Source: Imbricaverruca yamaguchii (lineage: Eukaryota; Arthropoda; Thecostraca; Neoverrucidae). Taken from it: DNA of 64,000 nt. Below, one piece after another: positions 1 to 18,655 of the stretch. The stretch is from NCBI GenBank assembly GCA_034440575.1, contig JAOTOL010001633.1:806001-870000 (forward strand), in the 5' to 3' direction. Under the pieces are notes generated by a model, which saw nothing but the letters and a program-made list of their open reading frames with translations, searched no databases and was not told the origin of the DNA. The position numbers and the translations under genes were made by a program. Numbering within the stretch: the stretch's first letter is position 1; the number at the start of each line of letters is the position of its first letter.

Positions 1-818
1 CATCGTCAGATTCCACGGAATTCGTGGACGGAACATGGCAAAGAACGCAGTCTAAGAGTGCCTCACTCGTCTTTCCATCCATGCGCTCCCATTCCGATGC
101 TTATCCAATCCCAACATCCATGTCCTTCACAGGGCCCTGCAGCACCAACTGTCCCTACTATGAGCAGGTGGGACAACTTCCCCGGTCCTGCCCACCAGCT
201 TAGTTTCATCGGGGTTGTCGCGCCCCCTCGGCCCGTTCCCCGGGGTTGACGGAGTCCTGGAGGCCGAGGTCCCCAGTCGCACGGTGCTTGCTGTGACACG
301 TCTCTTTGGTCCAGATATCCCGGAGGGGCGGGCGGACCCGTTGGGTCCCATAGGGGCCAAGAGGCTGGTTTTTTCGTGCCGAGGTCTGTGATTCTTCCCA
401 GTGTCTGCCGGCCCGGCCGGCTGGGGTCAAAGGGTGGGCGGCGCTGGATTGCGGTCGGGGTGGTGAGTCTATCTCCCGGCCGGGCGATGGCGCCGCCCGT
501 CTCATGTAGCTCCTCGGGCGCCTGGGGTCCTCCCGTCCGCGGAATACAGGCGTCCCTCCTTTATGGCCCCTCTGTGGTGGGGGCCACGAGGAGCGGAAAC
601 AAAAGCACTCGCATAGCATCCACAACGTTGAAAAGCCCTCCTGGTCCCTCGTCTTCCGTGTCCTTGTCTTCCGTGGATTGTCGAAATGTCTCCCCTCACT
701 GTCCATTTCAACGCCATATTTGGAAGGATTACTCGATGTGAGAAATTGAAAGATAGTGCTCTAGAGGTTGAGTTTACCTGAGCGGCAGAGGCAGAGAAAG
801 CGTTAAAAGCGTCCTAAT
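1..818. other. No gene recognised
   Basis: Mixed-composition DNA, GC-rich at about 180-560. Open frames occur on both strands, but none resembles a known protein and none has convincing splice junctions. I see no tandem repeat or transposon end here. Confidence 0.4.
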
Positions 819-1068
819 TTGCATACAGTGTACGGAAGGTTGATAGGAAGGTCGATAAGACCATCCAAATCAAAGTCCAACCTCATCAAAAAAAAAAAAC
901 AATCGCGTGGCGTAATCAACTGTTACGACTTGAAGGGCGTGCCGGAGAATGAGACCGTCGACGGGTTGTCTAAATTCGGAGTGACGGAAGCAAGGAAGCT
1001 GAGAATGAGGATGGGGTACAGATAAATTTACAACGAACAATGTCATTTTAATTTATAACACGATTGAC

Positions 1069-1467
1069 TTGCCGTCTGATATACGAGTGGGATACGTGCG
1101 AGTAAAAGTCAGTGTGTTTCTTCCAAGCCCTACGCCATGTTTTAAATGCCAAAGGTATGGACACACTAGTCAATATTGCCAGAATCGTCAAGCATGTGGG
1201 AAATGTGCTTCATCTGATCATAGCGCTGAACAGTGCACATTTGATACGCCATGCTGTATAAACCGTAGCCGCGGACATAATCTGCACATCTTTGACGGCA
1301 TATGTTTGGTTTATGTCAAGGAAAAAGAAAGCATTGCAATTAAGCACACCCACAAAGTAACTTTCCGTGGTACTAGGACAATTTATGTCAAGTTCCACCC
1401 AAAAAAAATATCTTACGCATCGAAAGTTAGAAGCACCGCAGAGGTACAGGAAGACAAAGCCAAGTAA
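1069..1467 (+). pseudogene. LINE ORF1 (gag-like) fragment with CCHC zinc knuckles
   Basis: The frame contains two CX2CX4HX4C knuckles, CFKCQRYGHTSQYC and CGKCASSDHSAEQC, followed by a third partial Cys cluster. This spacing is typical of the nucleic-acid-binding end of LINE ORF1 proteins. The knuckle residues are intact, but the upstream part of the protein (819-1025) lies in a different frame and is separated by stops. Confidence 0.75.
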
Positions 1468-1654
1468 TTGGTCGCACACTTGTGTGCACTGCTCCGCTCT
1501 TTCGGCGTATCCGTCGCCTCGTCAGCCACACCACAAACGCAAGCGACGTAATTGGTGTCGGAAGATGGTAACGCTGCCTGTTGCCCTTGGGAATTGGTGC
1601 AGCCGTCAGTGGATATAGCACTGTCTGACACTGATAGACGAAGTTATCCAGTAA

Positions 1655-2070
1655 TTGTTTCGACTGATAGCCATAGAACACATTGACACCCATTACACAT
1701 GTACTGCCAGTTACATGAACGGGTCGAAAACCGTTGATGGTGTAGGTTGCGCATTTGTAAGTGGAGTCACGACCATCGTTTATACTGCCTCCTCACGCAA
1801 CAGTTCGCACCGCCGAACTCATGACAATCATGAAGACCTTGTGCTTCATCGAAGTGGGGAACGATGTCGATCACGTCATACTTTCTGACTCTTAAGTAGC
1901 ATCCGTGCAATACAGACGTTTTATCCACATGACATTATCATGCGGGATTTTGTACTGCGACTAACTAAGCTGAAGGGAGCGGGAGGAAATGTAACATTCT
2001 GTTGGATACAAACTACATCGAAATAGCTGGAAATGAGTTGGCTGACCCATCAGCGAAGCGCGCTGCGCGA
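1655..2070 (+). pseudogene. LINE RNase H fragment
   Basis: A frame near 1710-1770 reads YMNGSKTVDGVGCAF, which resembles the first strand of LINE RNase H (usual core YTDGSK). The usual aspartate is replaced by asparagine. Near 2020-2060 a shifted frame reads EIAGNELADPSAKRAA, the typical C-terminal RNase H motif around G-N-E-x-A-D. The frameshifts between the two show decay. Confidence 0.65.
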
Positions 2071-2287
2071 AGCTAATGCATCCGTCCATTGTCTCTCCCC
2101 ACAGCACACCTCGGCCAGACAATATGTTCTTCCGGGAAAAGTGCAAACATCTGAAACTCAACTCGTCAAAACAAACTGAGCACCATTAAACCAAATCTAG
2201 GGCAATGGGAGTCGTCGTCAATCATTTCACTGAAGGAGGTAGGTCTCGCCAGGATACGAATATGACACCTATGCCACCCACGGTTGC

Positions 2288-2476
2288 TTGTTGCGGAATC
2301 AGGACAGGCCAATATGTGCCCGTTGCGATGTACCATTGACAGTCCGACACGTCCTGGTGTGCCCTCGTTTCACAACCCAACAAAGACGACACTTTGGAAA
2401 AGAGGTATCCACACTGACGATGGCAAATCTTCTTGGTGATGGGTCATGTGTGGTTCAGAATGGACAATTATTATAG
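2288..2476 (+). pseudogene. LINE ORF2 C-terminal Cys/His segment
   Basis: The short frame holds CARCDVPLTVRHVLVCPRF, a CX2C...HX4C pattern found after the RNase H domain in I/R1-type LINEs. It lies 180 bp before the AACT tail, as expected for the end of ORF2. Confidence 0.6.
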
Positions 2477-2656
2477 TTTCTTTCGCAAATGCGATTTGCT
2501 GTAATATATCCCGGGAGGCAATGATATTGCAATGGCTTGGGCATAGTGAGTGATCCTTAAACGTGAAAGTAAATTTGGCCGGAACCTGGAACCTAGGTCG
2601 ACGAAAACATTTATGGGCGTTATGCGACCAGCATGGTCGATGCACCCTAAAACCCA

Positions 2657-2710
2657 ATTAACTAACTAACTAATCAACTAACTAACTAACTAACTAACTA
2701 GCTAACTAGT
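2657..2710 (+). repeat. AACT tetranucleotide 3' tail of LINE
   Basis: About twelve AACT repeats directly follow the sequence CACCCTAAAACCCAATTAAC. A simple-repeat tail marks the 3' end of the LINE. The preceding CCCTAAAACCCAA block recurs at many places in this window as a 3'-end signature. Confidence 0.7.
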
Positions 2711-4045
2711 AGCTCCCGTTAGTTTAGCGACAATTACCGTCAGAACCCTATGAGCTAAAATGTCATGCGCGTTTTGCGTTTTGAGACAGGTGCCGCCAGC
2801 CCCAGAGGAACTGGAGGGAGACTTTGGTGCAAAGATATATTGTACTCCTCACTGCATCAACTAAATTCATTGGCGTTTCCTGAGAAATTATCCTCCAATT
2901 ATCTTTCCCCCTCAAGTACTCTTCACCCTCACCTCAAGTTTCGCTCCCAACCGTTCGTTCCTCTGTTTGTTCCAATGGTCGTTCGCTGATCTGTCGGCAC
3001 AACTGGCCGTTCGTTCCTCAACATATACACTGTTAATTACCTGCACTCTGCATCCCTAGATAGGTGGAACAGCCATTGTAATCTGGCAAATAATATGGCT
3101 TCTCCCTGATTTATGTCCTTTTTAACTTTCATGTTTTTTCCAGGTGCTAAAACAACATTCACGGAACACACCTAAATCACCACACACAAGGTCGGGTCGG
3201 GGCAATCCACCTCCACTGAATTGAAGTGTTGTTCTAATACATGGAATGCCATTTCGTATCTCTTCCATGGTGATCTATCCGAGACTACGGGTAGAACGGA
3301 CCTTTTCGTCCGTGCAATGAACCAAATTTAGTTTCCCTTCCCGCTATTTCGTGTACTAAGCAATATCTCACTGCCTAGAGCCTTACGGCTGGACCAAAAT
3401 TGCCAATATAATGTAGCCATTGCACTTATTCCTAGATTGAGCAATCCCTTGAACTTTGGTGGGCCTCTGGATTTGGTGCTGATGCATCTTCCTCTCGGCC
3501 TCCTGCACGTGGGTCGGAATACAGATGTTCATCGACATTGCACAGGAGTGCTCCAAATGTCTCGAGATTCTGAATGACCCAGACATTTGAAGTAAATTCA
3601 CCATTTCCCGAATGATTGGCCAAAGGCTTAAAAATAAGAAAAAAAAGGTTGCTTTAGTGACACCCACTAAAGCACTCTCCCACGCCTGCCTACCTAAGTT
3701 GCTACTCGGTTGCAGCTGTAAGAGGTAAGGTGATGCCTTGGATAACACTTATGGGTATGAGTTGGATGATTATGAGGAACATTGGAAAATAGGTATATTA
3801 GAGAACCGCTAAACTGAATTTGTGGTTAAAAAGAATAGTGTCTTGTGCTCTGTTTGGGTACATGTCCAACATAATATAACACCTAATATAATCTAACATA
3901 CTGATGTTAGATGACTCAAAACATGCTGGTGTTAAAAATAAGCATGCTTGGTCGTCTAATATGTAGATGTTTTAGATGACAACCTTTAACATGGGACCAT
4001 ATGGAGTGGGCCCCCAATCCATGTGGAGCACACCCGTGTGCCAAT
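2711..4045. other. No gene recognised
   Basis: AT-leaning unique-looking DNA. Short open frames on both strands show no recognisable protein. Nothing structured is visible. Confidence 0.4.
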
Positions 4046-4285
4046 AGCAGTGATACATTATTCGTGAAATAGGGTGGAATATACTACTTTCTGAACGCTC
4101 AATCGACATCCTTCTGCAAGAAGTATCGACATCCTGCTCCTTGGAACCTACACCATCAGCTCGAATTTGAGTCTGGGGCATCAAAAGCATTTTAAATGAC
4201 ACTAATTCCATGGCAAATTTCAACATCCTACCGTGCTCGCTTCGACATCTCGCATCTAACGAAAAACCGTTATTTTAACCCTGGC
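4046..4285 (+). mobile_element. Dispersed repeat family D, copy 1 (internally deleted)
   Basis: This shares both ends with copies at 8490-8925, 56632-57115 and 62010-62428. The 5' block contains TGAAATAGGGTGGAATATAC and the 3' block ends TCAACATC...CATCTC...ACC.TTATTTTAACCCTG. The middle 200 bp present in the other copies is missing. No coding potential is visible, so it looks like a non-autonomous element of unknown class. Confidence 0.6.
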
Positions 4286-4865
4286 CAATAGACATATTCA
4301 TCACAACTCACCATTTTTGGTGGCACATTCATCATGGAAAACTGAGCTGCCTGCTATTCTTACTGAAGTTCTCAGTAACCTCGCGATAATTTGTTCCACC
4401 CACAACGATGATGGCTTAAGACATGAGCAGAAATATATGGATGGGCGCTGTATGACCGAAGCAGTCGATGCGCCACTAAGCCCAAATAACCAATCAGAAA
4501 TGTATGGATCCTGTAGTGCTGAGCAATATACAGAATGTTCTATGTGTATTTCAATGTACTATGATCCAAATACCTAGTGTAAATATCTGAATAATATTTG
4601 TCTTTATATAGAGGCCCCTGATCACAAATTGGGAAAAATGCCTGCACTGCATTTGTTGAAGCTTAGCAAGGAATTTCTTTCCCTATCATTTCTCTGGGAA
4701 ATAACATCATACAAATGTTCACTGTTTAAAATAACTGCTCTTACTGGCAATACTGTCAAAAAGCTGAAAATATCAGTAACCTAATGATTTTTTGGGTCTT
4801 ATTGCAGTTCAAGGCCTATCCATGATTTTAAAAAACACACACGTTACCTCTATGAAGCAAACAAA
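4286..4865. other. No gene; one LINE 3'-end signature
   Basis: The only recognisable item is GATGCGCCACTAAGCCCAAA at about 4467-4486, the short LINE 3'-end signature seen elsewhere. The remainder is AT-rich and featureless. Confidence 0.4.
4462..4494 (+). repeat. LINE 3'-end signature (severely 5'-truncated copy)
   Basis: A block of about 30 bp resembling the 3' end of the LINE at 819-2710. Related blocks occur on + at about 7447, 20626, 24041, 24829 and 25956, and on - at about 21223, 38318, 38396 and 42064. The common core is close to GCGCCCCTAAGCCCAAATAA. Confidence 0.5.
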
Positions 4866-5206
4866 AGGGTTAGGTTAGATTAGGTTAGGTTAGGTTAGGT
4901 TAGGTTAGGTTAGGTTAGGTTAGGTTAGGTTAGGTTAGGTTAGGTTAGGTTAGGTTAGGTTAGGTTAGGTTAGGTTGGGTTGGGTTGGGTTGGGTTGGGT
5001 TGGGTTGGGCTGGGCTGGGCTGGGCTGGGCTGGGCTGGGCTGGGCTGGGCTGGGCTGGGCTGGGCTGGGCTGGGCTGGGCTGGGCTGGGCTGGGCTGGGC
5101 TGGGCTGGGCTGGGCTGGGCTGGGCTGGGCTGGGCTGGGATGGGATGGGATAGGATAGGATAGGATAGGATAGGATAGGATAGGATAGGATAGGATAAGA
5201 TAAGAA
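4866..5206 (+). repeat. Interstitial TTAGG-derived pentanucleotide array
   Basis: About 20 copies of TTAGG (4866-4974) pass into TTGGG (4975-5009), then TGGGC (5010-5136), TGGGA (5137-5150), TAGGA (5151-5195) and finally TAAGA. All phases are pentameric and each block differs from the previous one by one substitution. TTAGG is the canonical arthropod telomere repeat. Here it is internal, with unique DNA on both sides. Confidence 0.95.
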
Positions 5207-5577
5207 GATTACATTATATTATATTTCATTAGATTGGATTAGATTGGATTATATTAGCCTAGGTATTTATTTCACGTTGGATTTTTTCAATTGGAATTGC
5301 TTTTTAATCAGAAACAGGCCACGTTAGGTTTTTAATTGTTTTTTTTTCTCAGGTTTTTAGAAGAATGCTTTCTTAAATGCAAGGCTTGACCAGGTTAGGC
5401 TAGGTTATGTTGAACGTTTTTATTCTGAGCATTACTTTTATACTATATTACTGAACACCAAGTCCCTTTTGGGGTGTCATTTTACCTCCCAACTGAAAAG
5501 TATGCATTTGCAGATGAAATGAGTGGCTGCATCATGTTAACCATATGCATAATGATTGCATTAGAAAAAGGAAGCCC

Positions 5578-7020
5578 ATGAAGTCGAAAATTCCTTTAAG
5601 CTGTGAATTTCCTTATTTGTATACTGCTCTTGGACTTCTAAGAAGTGTTCATGTCTTCTTATTCGTGTCTTTAAAAAAAAAATTATTTGTGTTAGCAAAG
5701 GATAAAGAAATGTATGTGGCCATTTTCCAAATTACCAACATTTCTAACTCAGCCAAACCTGATGTCCCAGCTTACATCAGGGATGTAAAATGTGTTTTAT
5801 TACTCATCCCTTGAATACCTTAAAGCACAATACTGCTGTGGTGGTAGGTCTTTGAATGGTACTATTTATTACTAAATGTAATACATATACCAATTTATGG
5901 TTCATCCAAACTCTTCTTCACATACAAACATGGCAAATTCTTCAGAATAATGATTGCTTATGCCGGTCTGATATGTTTTGTATTGGACTGTATCCAACAT
6001 TATCAGATCCTCACAGTTTAAAGCATCTCCGGTTCCCAAACAGGTTTGTATTGCATCAGATGATAAGTTTGTCCAGTGTTACCAGATTTCAAACTTCAGA
6101 AGAAATTGGTGGTGCTATCTGGATGTCAATTTAGTATGTTATCTGATGTTTTGTATCTATATTGACATCCAGATAGCATCATCACTTTCTTCTGAAGAAT
6201 TTGGAATCTGGTAACACTGGACAAGTTTTGACAATACCAGACTGTCTGGTATTGTCGAAGCTTGTCCAGTGTTACCAGATTCCAAACTTTTCAGAAGAAA
6301 GTGATGATGCTATCTGGATGTCAATATAGATACAAAACATCAGATAACATACTAAATTGACATCCAGATAGCATCACCAATTTCTTCTGAAGTTTGAAAT
6401 CTGGTAACACTGGACAAATTTATCATGGGATACAATACCAACCTGTTTTATACCACCAAAATGCATGACATTCACCCTGAGATATCGAGATTGTGAGGAT
6501 CAGATAATGTTGGATGCAGTCCAGTGCAAAACATATTAGACCAGCATGAGCAATTCATTATTCTGAAGTCTGCCATGTTTGTATGGGAAGAAAAGCTTTG
6601 ATGAATCATACAATGATATTTGTATTACATTTCAACACAAATTTGAACTTTTTTTTACCAACAAAGCTGAGTAAGGGTTCAATCGTAACACATTGTGAAA
6701 TTTCAAACAATAAAAAGTATCTTTATTTAAAGACCTACCCACCACAGTATTATTGTGCTTTGAGGTATTCAAGGAACAGGTTATGCAACACATTGTACAC
6801 CCGTGATGTAAGCTGGGTCGTCAGGTTTGGTTGGGTTAGGAATGTTCGTAATTTTTAAAAATGTTTTAAAAAAACATTCTTCCAATCTTTTGCAAACAAA
6901 AAACAACTTTTTGAAGACATCAATAAGAAGACATGAACACTTCTTAGAAGTCCAGGAGCAGTACAAAAATCAGTAAATTTTCAGCTTAGGGTAATTTTTG
7001 CTTCTCACCATAATAGCAAG
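5578..7020. mobile_element. 1.4 kb imperfect palindrome (foldback-like element)
   Basis: The left arm from about 5578 (passing TTGGACTTCTAAGAAGTGTT near 5630) reappears inverted in the right arm near 6930-6955. The arms stay recognisable inward through the segments around 5755 and 6810. The centre is a hairpin at about 6222-6252. No transposase frame is present. It could be a foldback transposon or an inverted duplication; target-site duplications were not identified. Confidence 0.75.
6071..6414. repeat. Four alternating copies of a 60 bp module inside the palindrome
   Basis: A module beginning GTCCAGTGTTACCAGATT and ending CTATCTGGATGTCAAT occurs at about 6071-6130 (+), 6162-6223 (-), 6264-6323 (+) and 6359-6414 (-). 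Two smaller palindromes are therefore nested in the large one. The dyad at about 6226-6252 reads GACAATACCAGAC/GTCTGGTATTGTC. Confidence 0.85.
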
Positions 7021-7740
7021 GCTGGAGATCACGCGCGAAGCCAGGGATCCAGGTCAATATTTTCAAAACATACTTTCAGATTGAATGGTAAAAATTGCAA
7101 ATTATATTAGCATGGTGCCACACCAGGGGATTCAGAACCCCGACCCGCCCAGGATCTTCAGTCATGCACGATATTGCGATGTTTTTCTTCGTACATGCGA
7201 TGGTCCACTTCTGCAACTACTGACCGGATCCAGCATTCCCCTTCCACAATCTCAGCTGCTTTAGTTTGAGCTGGGTTTTTTTCTCGCAGCCATACAGCCG
7301 ATTATCCCTTCACCTCTCTGCAATCCGTCGATTTCGTCACATAAGCGTATATTTGATTTCAAAGACATTCCTCAGCGTTTTAAGACGTTCATTGAGTATG
7401 GACCAGCGCTCCTCAGTCATCGACTATGCGTCACATGGCCCTCATGATGGCGCCGTCCTAAGCCCCAATAATCAATAAGACAATCCCTCTGGCATTGATG
7501 AGGAAGTCGATCTCCGTCTCGAAGATCTGGTGTCACGGACAGCCGGTGGTCATTCGGGGGGCGGTGTCGATTGATCAGCAGTCGGTCACCATCCATCTAG
7601 GCCGCAGTGCTGGTAGAGCAGTCCAAAGGGGACGGCCACTGTGGCTACGGTACTGGCAGAGCGGTTCTGGGGGGACAGCCAATGACCACTGCGGATGCGG
7701 TACTTGTCAGTCAGGCAGACAGCCCTAGGCTATGGTCGCG
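7021..7740. other. No gene; degenerate repeats and LINE tail signature
   Basis: Contains a LINE 3'-end signature at about 7447-7476 and loosely repeated segments with GGTACTGGCAGAGCGGT (7650) that are echoed near 8105. No protein is recognised. Confidence 0.35.
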
Positions 7741-8007
7741 TCATAGCCTCGCTTCCATCAAGAGCTCGGTAACTTCTAGTGGTTTGTTCCAGAGGCCTCC
7801 TATAGTAGTGATGGAGAGGTTGTTTCGAAGAGTAGAGAATTGAGGGCAGATGAAGAGAAGATGGCATATTTCCTCTGCCGTCGTTGCATCTCCTGCAGAT
7901 GAAGGAAGAAAGGGCACCAATTTTGTATCGGTAGTCCAGTCCAGGGTGCCATCCTGTTCTGAGTCTTGCGAAATCAATGCAAAGTTGTGCCCAGGCCAGA
8001 GTACCAT
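7741..8007 (-). pseudogene. LINE ORF2 C-terminal fragment
   Basis: The translated frame contains EEICHLLFICPQFSTLRNNL, matching the H-x4-C-P-x-F segment that follows the reverse transcriptase or RNase H part of LINE ORF2. No further LINE domains are in frame, so this is an isolated relic. Confidence 0.5.
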
Positions 8008-8489
8008 CCGGTTATGAATCCTCCCAAGTCAACGCGAAGGTCTGGTGGCATGGTCTCTTCCGCATTGATGTCTGGCGGCACAGCATCCAGGAGTCGCGAG
8101 TTCTACGGTACCGGTAGAGTGGTCCAGGGGGACGACCAGTGACCAGTGCGGCAACGGTACCGAAGAGCTCTTCAGTAAATTTTAACTGGAAAAAAAAACA
8201 GCTGCATGTATGTACTATCTACTTCAGACGCGATACTTTCGAGCAACTTCTTGCAGATATTTGCCGTCCGGCGACGACACCGTTGGGTCTCCGAGGCGCT
8301 ATTGTGCCCACTATTTGATGACAGTTTGTCCCCCCCCCCCGATGTGACCCCTGTCGCACCACTCGGCCTATGTTGGGTGTGACACTGTCACCACCCGGTC
8401 CTGCTGCCATCCAGCACGCGTCCGGCCGCGCCTCCACCGCCGGTGCTTCCTTAGGCGGTGTGTGCGTGTGGTCTCACTGGGCACTGTTA

Positions 8490-8925
8490 CATTATTTGTC
8501 GATTAGTATGGTATTTACCACTTCCTGAACACTCGACATCCTTCTCCAGGATGTATCGACATCCTGCTTCTTCATGCGTGCTTCTGAAGTCTTCGTGTCT
8601 CCTTTCTAACATTACCTCGTTTGTTGAATATTATGATCATGCTCTCGATAAGGGATGGTGATACACGAACATTTCGCAGTGCGATTTCAGATAAAGGGAT
8701 TATCCATAATGTGATATGGCATACAGCAACGGTGCATATTTTTTCCCGCTATTCCTAATGTAGCTCTTCCTAACACGAACATCAAAGCAAATGATGAAGT
8801 ACAACTATTGGCCCGAATCTAAGTCTGAAAGACAAAAGCATTTGAAATAACGCTAATTCAACGATAAATTTCGACATCCTGCTGTACTCGTTTTGACATC
8901 TCACACCTAACAAACAAACAAACAA
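8490..8925 (+). mobile_element. Dispersed repeat family D, copy 2
   Basis: Near full-length relative of the copy at 56632-57115. Shared blocks include the CACTTCCTGAACACTCGACA region, GTCTGAAAGACAA and the end GACATCTCACACCTAACAAA. This copy keeps CpG at several sites where the 56.6 kb copy has CA. Confidence 0.6.
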
Positions 8926-9165
8926 ATTTAGCACTGCTCCCAGGGTACTTGGAAGTCATGCATACTGGTAAAGCAATACTGGGTGGGGGGAACCATGAGG
9001 GATATAGCCAGAGGGGACACCAGCTAATAGCAGTGCTCAGGGAGCCGGACCGCCGTGGATCGTGGATTACTCGGGGAGCCGTGCGGGGCCGGACCGGACC
9101 GTCGCGAAGAACTAGCGACCGCCCCATTTGCTCCTCCATCAGTGACATTTTCTCTTCTTTTGCAG

Positions 9166-15971
<6,806 letters not shown>

Positions 15972-16039
15972 CCGTCACGCGTCACGCGCGCGCCTGCGTG
16001 CCGGCCGCCACTGGCCTGTCGCAGGCACTCGGCCCGCCC

Positions 16040-16330
16040 GGGCTCGGGCTTTGGGTCAGGATAGCCCCACGGCCCGGGCTCGGGTTTTGGGTCAGGATGG
16101 TCTCATGGCCCGTGGTCTGGCTTTGGGTCAGGATGGTCCTGCAGCCCGAGGTCGAGCTTTGGGGCAGGCTTGCCCCACATCCCGGGGTTGGACTTCGGGG
16201 CAGGATGGCCCCACAGTCCGAGGTCGGGTTTTGGGGCAGGATTGCCCCACATCCCGGGGTTGGACTTCGGGGCAGGATGGCCCCACAGTCCGAAGTCGGG
16301 TTTTGGGGCAGGATGACCCCACAGCCAGAG
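16040..16330 (+). repeat. 36 bp repeat just after the PPIB stop (probable 3' UTR)
   Basis: About eight copies of a 36 bp unit with GGGGCAGGATGGCCCCACA, starting some 70 bp beyond TAA. A unit divisible by three explains the open frames on both strands. No AATAAA signal was found between the stop and the array. Confidence 0.85.
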
Positions 16331-17669
16331 GTTGGGCGGGCGTCGCTACCTTTGCTGGATCTGCTGCGGCTGTGTCTAGAAAGAAACGTGATGGTGCATT
16401 GTTGTGGTATTCGCCATCTGCGTCCCATGTTAAAAAAAAACATGCGTCCCATGTTTTCGTCCCAGCATACCTCAAGGTGTGCTGTGATAGTTTTTACACG
16501 AATTTGGATAGGCTTTGTGCCTGTCGTGGATGTAAATATTCCACGCTTTTTTACTGGCTCCGCAAATGTTGAACTATCTTGCGGAATGTTTATTCTAGGT
16601 GGATCTGGCTCTTTATGTGGATGGGGACAGCATACATTTAAACTCGTTCGATTTAGTCAAAATAACGACCTCGATTTAAGGTTTCGTCGTATTGTTTCAT
16701 TGTGCTGATGCGATTGATAAAATACAACAGTCTGTATCCAGTGTATCCAATCTTTATCCGACTCCGAAGACAATGTTTCACCTTGCTTCGCTCCTTGAAG
16801 TAATGTGATATCCTTGCCGATTAGCCGTAAACATAATCGCGACTGGCAAATTAATAATGATTGTACTTGGGCGATTCTGAGCATCGCATTTAGGCTTGTT
16901 GGCAGCACAGAATAAGAACATGTAATGACGTCCCTGAGTGGATTGCTTCATTTTAGCCGTTTGCATTTGGCTCTCAGTTGCAGCTGGCTGCTGCCTGCAT
17001 ATTGTGTAATATATTATAACCTGGCATTCATTGTCCCAGGTAGAGCTCCGCATTTAACAAGCGCAGGCAGACAAGTTCGTGGCTAAACTCGGCGAAGTAA
17101 GTAAGGCTGCGACCGCAGCATACTTTGTATGATCAAATATTTATCTTCATTTATTTTGTATTGCCTTCGCTGGTGGTCGTCTATTTTCCCCACAGGTTTC
17201 AATATTCCATTATGTATTCATTAATATCTTGAAAGCTCTTCATTGATCTGTTGACCTGACTTGACCTTATTTCACCCAAATGCAATAGAACGTAATTAAT
17301 GGAGGATGTGCTGCATGCATTCCGCCTCTCGTGCTGCCCAGTCCCCTGGCCACGTTTGTGCAATATTTGTTTTGATCCTGATATTCAGATAGCTCGAGGA
17401 CGATGGAAATGTGTGGAAATAACACTTATTTATGTCTCACCAAAACGGACCGAGTGACGCCGTATGCAACACACGTCAACGGAGACCAGTCGGCTCCACC
17501 TCCCACATGGCACGACAGAAGCTGATGAGGCCGGTGTCACGAGACGTCCACGGTAGACCGTAGTGTCGACTTCTCAATGCCACAGGTCCATCTTATCACA
17601 GACCTATTATTTACACATTGGAAATGGAATGGAATTGAATCATATAAATGGAAATCGTGATGAGGTATA
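16331..17669. other. No gene recognised
   Basis: AT-rich DNA downstream of PPIB. No coding similarity, repeat or transposon end is visible. Confidence 0.4.
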
Positions 17670-18655
17670 TACCACAGTGCAGGTGCTACACCAGTGCAAG
17701 CGGTACGCCACAGTGCAGGTGCTACGCCACAGTGCAGGCACTATAGTACCATAGTACAGGTGCTACACCACGGCACAGGTGCTACACCACGGTACAGGTG
17801 CTACACCACAGTGCAGGTGTTACACCACAGTGCAGGTGCTACACCACAGTGCAGGTGCTACACCACAGTGCAGGTGTTACACCACAGTGCAGGTGCTACA
17901 TCACAGTACAGGTGCTACACCACAGTACAGGTGCTACACCACAGTGCAGGTGCTACACCACAGTGCAGGTGCTACACCACAGTGCAGGTGCTACACCACA
18001 GTGCAGGTGCTACACCACAGTGCAGGTGCTACACCACAGTGCAGGTGCTACACCACAGTGCAGGTGCTACACCACAGTGCAGGTGCTACACCACAGTGCA
18101 GGTGCTACACCACAGTGCAGGTGCTACACCACAGTGCAGGTGTGGTGCTACACCACAGTGCAGGTGCTACACCACAGTGCAGGTGTTACACCACGTGCAG
18201 GTGCCACCACAGTGCAGGTGTTACACCACAGTGCAGGTGTTACACCACAGTGCAGGTGTTACACCACAGTGCAGGTGCTACACCACAGTGCAGGTGCTAC
18301 ACCACAGTGCAGGTGTTACACCACAGTGCAGGTGTTACACCACAGTGCAGGTGCTACACCACAGTGCAGGTGCTACACCACAGTGCAGGTGCTACACCAC
18401 AGTGCAGGTGTTACACCACAGTGCAGGTGCTACACCACAGTGCAGGTGCTACACCACAGTGCAGGTGTTACACTACAGTGCAGGTGCTACACCACAGTGC
18501 AGGTGTTACACCACAGCGCAGGTGCTGCACCATAGCGCAGGTGCTATGCCACAGTGTAGGTGTTATGCTACAGTGTAGATGCTACACCATAGCGCAGGCG
18601 CTATGCCACAGTGTATGTGTTTTGGCACAGTAGAGGTGCTATAATGCATCAGTGT
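17670..18655 (+). repeat. 19 bp minisatellite
   Basis: About 50 copies of GTGCAGGTGCTACACCACA. The unit has no stop in any forward frame and 19 is not a multiple of three, so all three frames read open for 245-294 codons. Units at the right end (18500-18655) are diverged. Confidence 0.97.

Larger units (their letters stand above)
819..2710 (+). mobile_element. Internally deleted non-LTR retrotransposon (I/Jockey-like LINE)
   Basis: The pieces occur in the order expected of a LINE with an RNase H domain: a gag-like ORF1 end with zinc knuckles (1069-1467), an RNase H remnant (about 1655-2070), a C-terminal Cys/His segment (2288-2476) and a 3' tail of AACT repeats (2657-2708). The endonuclease and reverse transcriptase, normally 2.5-3 kb, are missing between about 1470 and 1640. 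Stops and frameshifts break every domain, so this copy is dead. The clade is inferred from zinc knuckles plus RNase H plus a simple-repeat tail. Confidence 0.75.

Noticed and set aside
4866..4974. True chromosome end
   Set aside because: The TTAGG tract is short and flanked on both sides by unique DNA and transposon relics.
17694..18633. Three overlapping open frames of 245-294 codons
   Set aside because: All are products of a stop-free 19 bp unit read in every frame.
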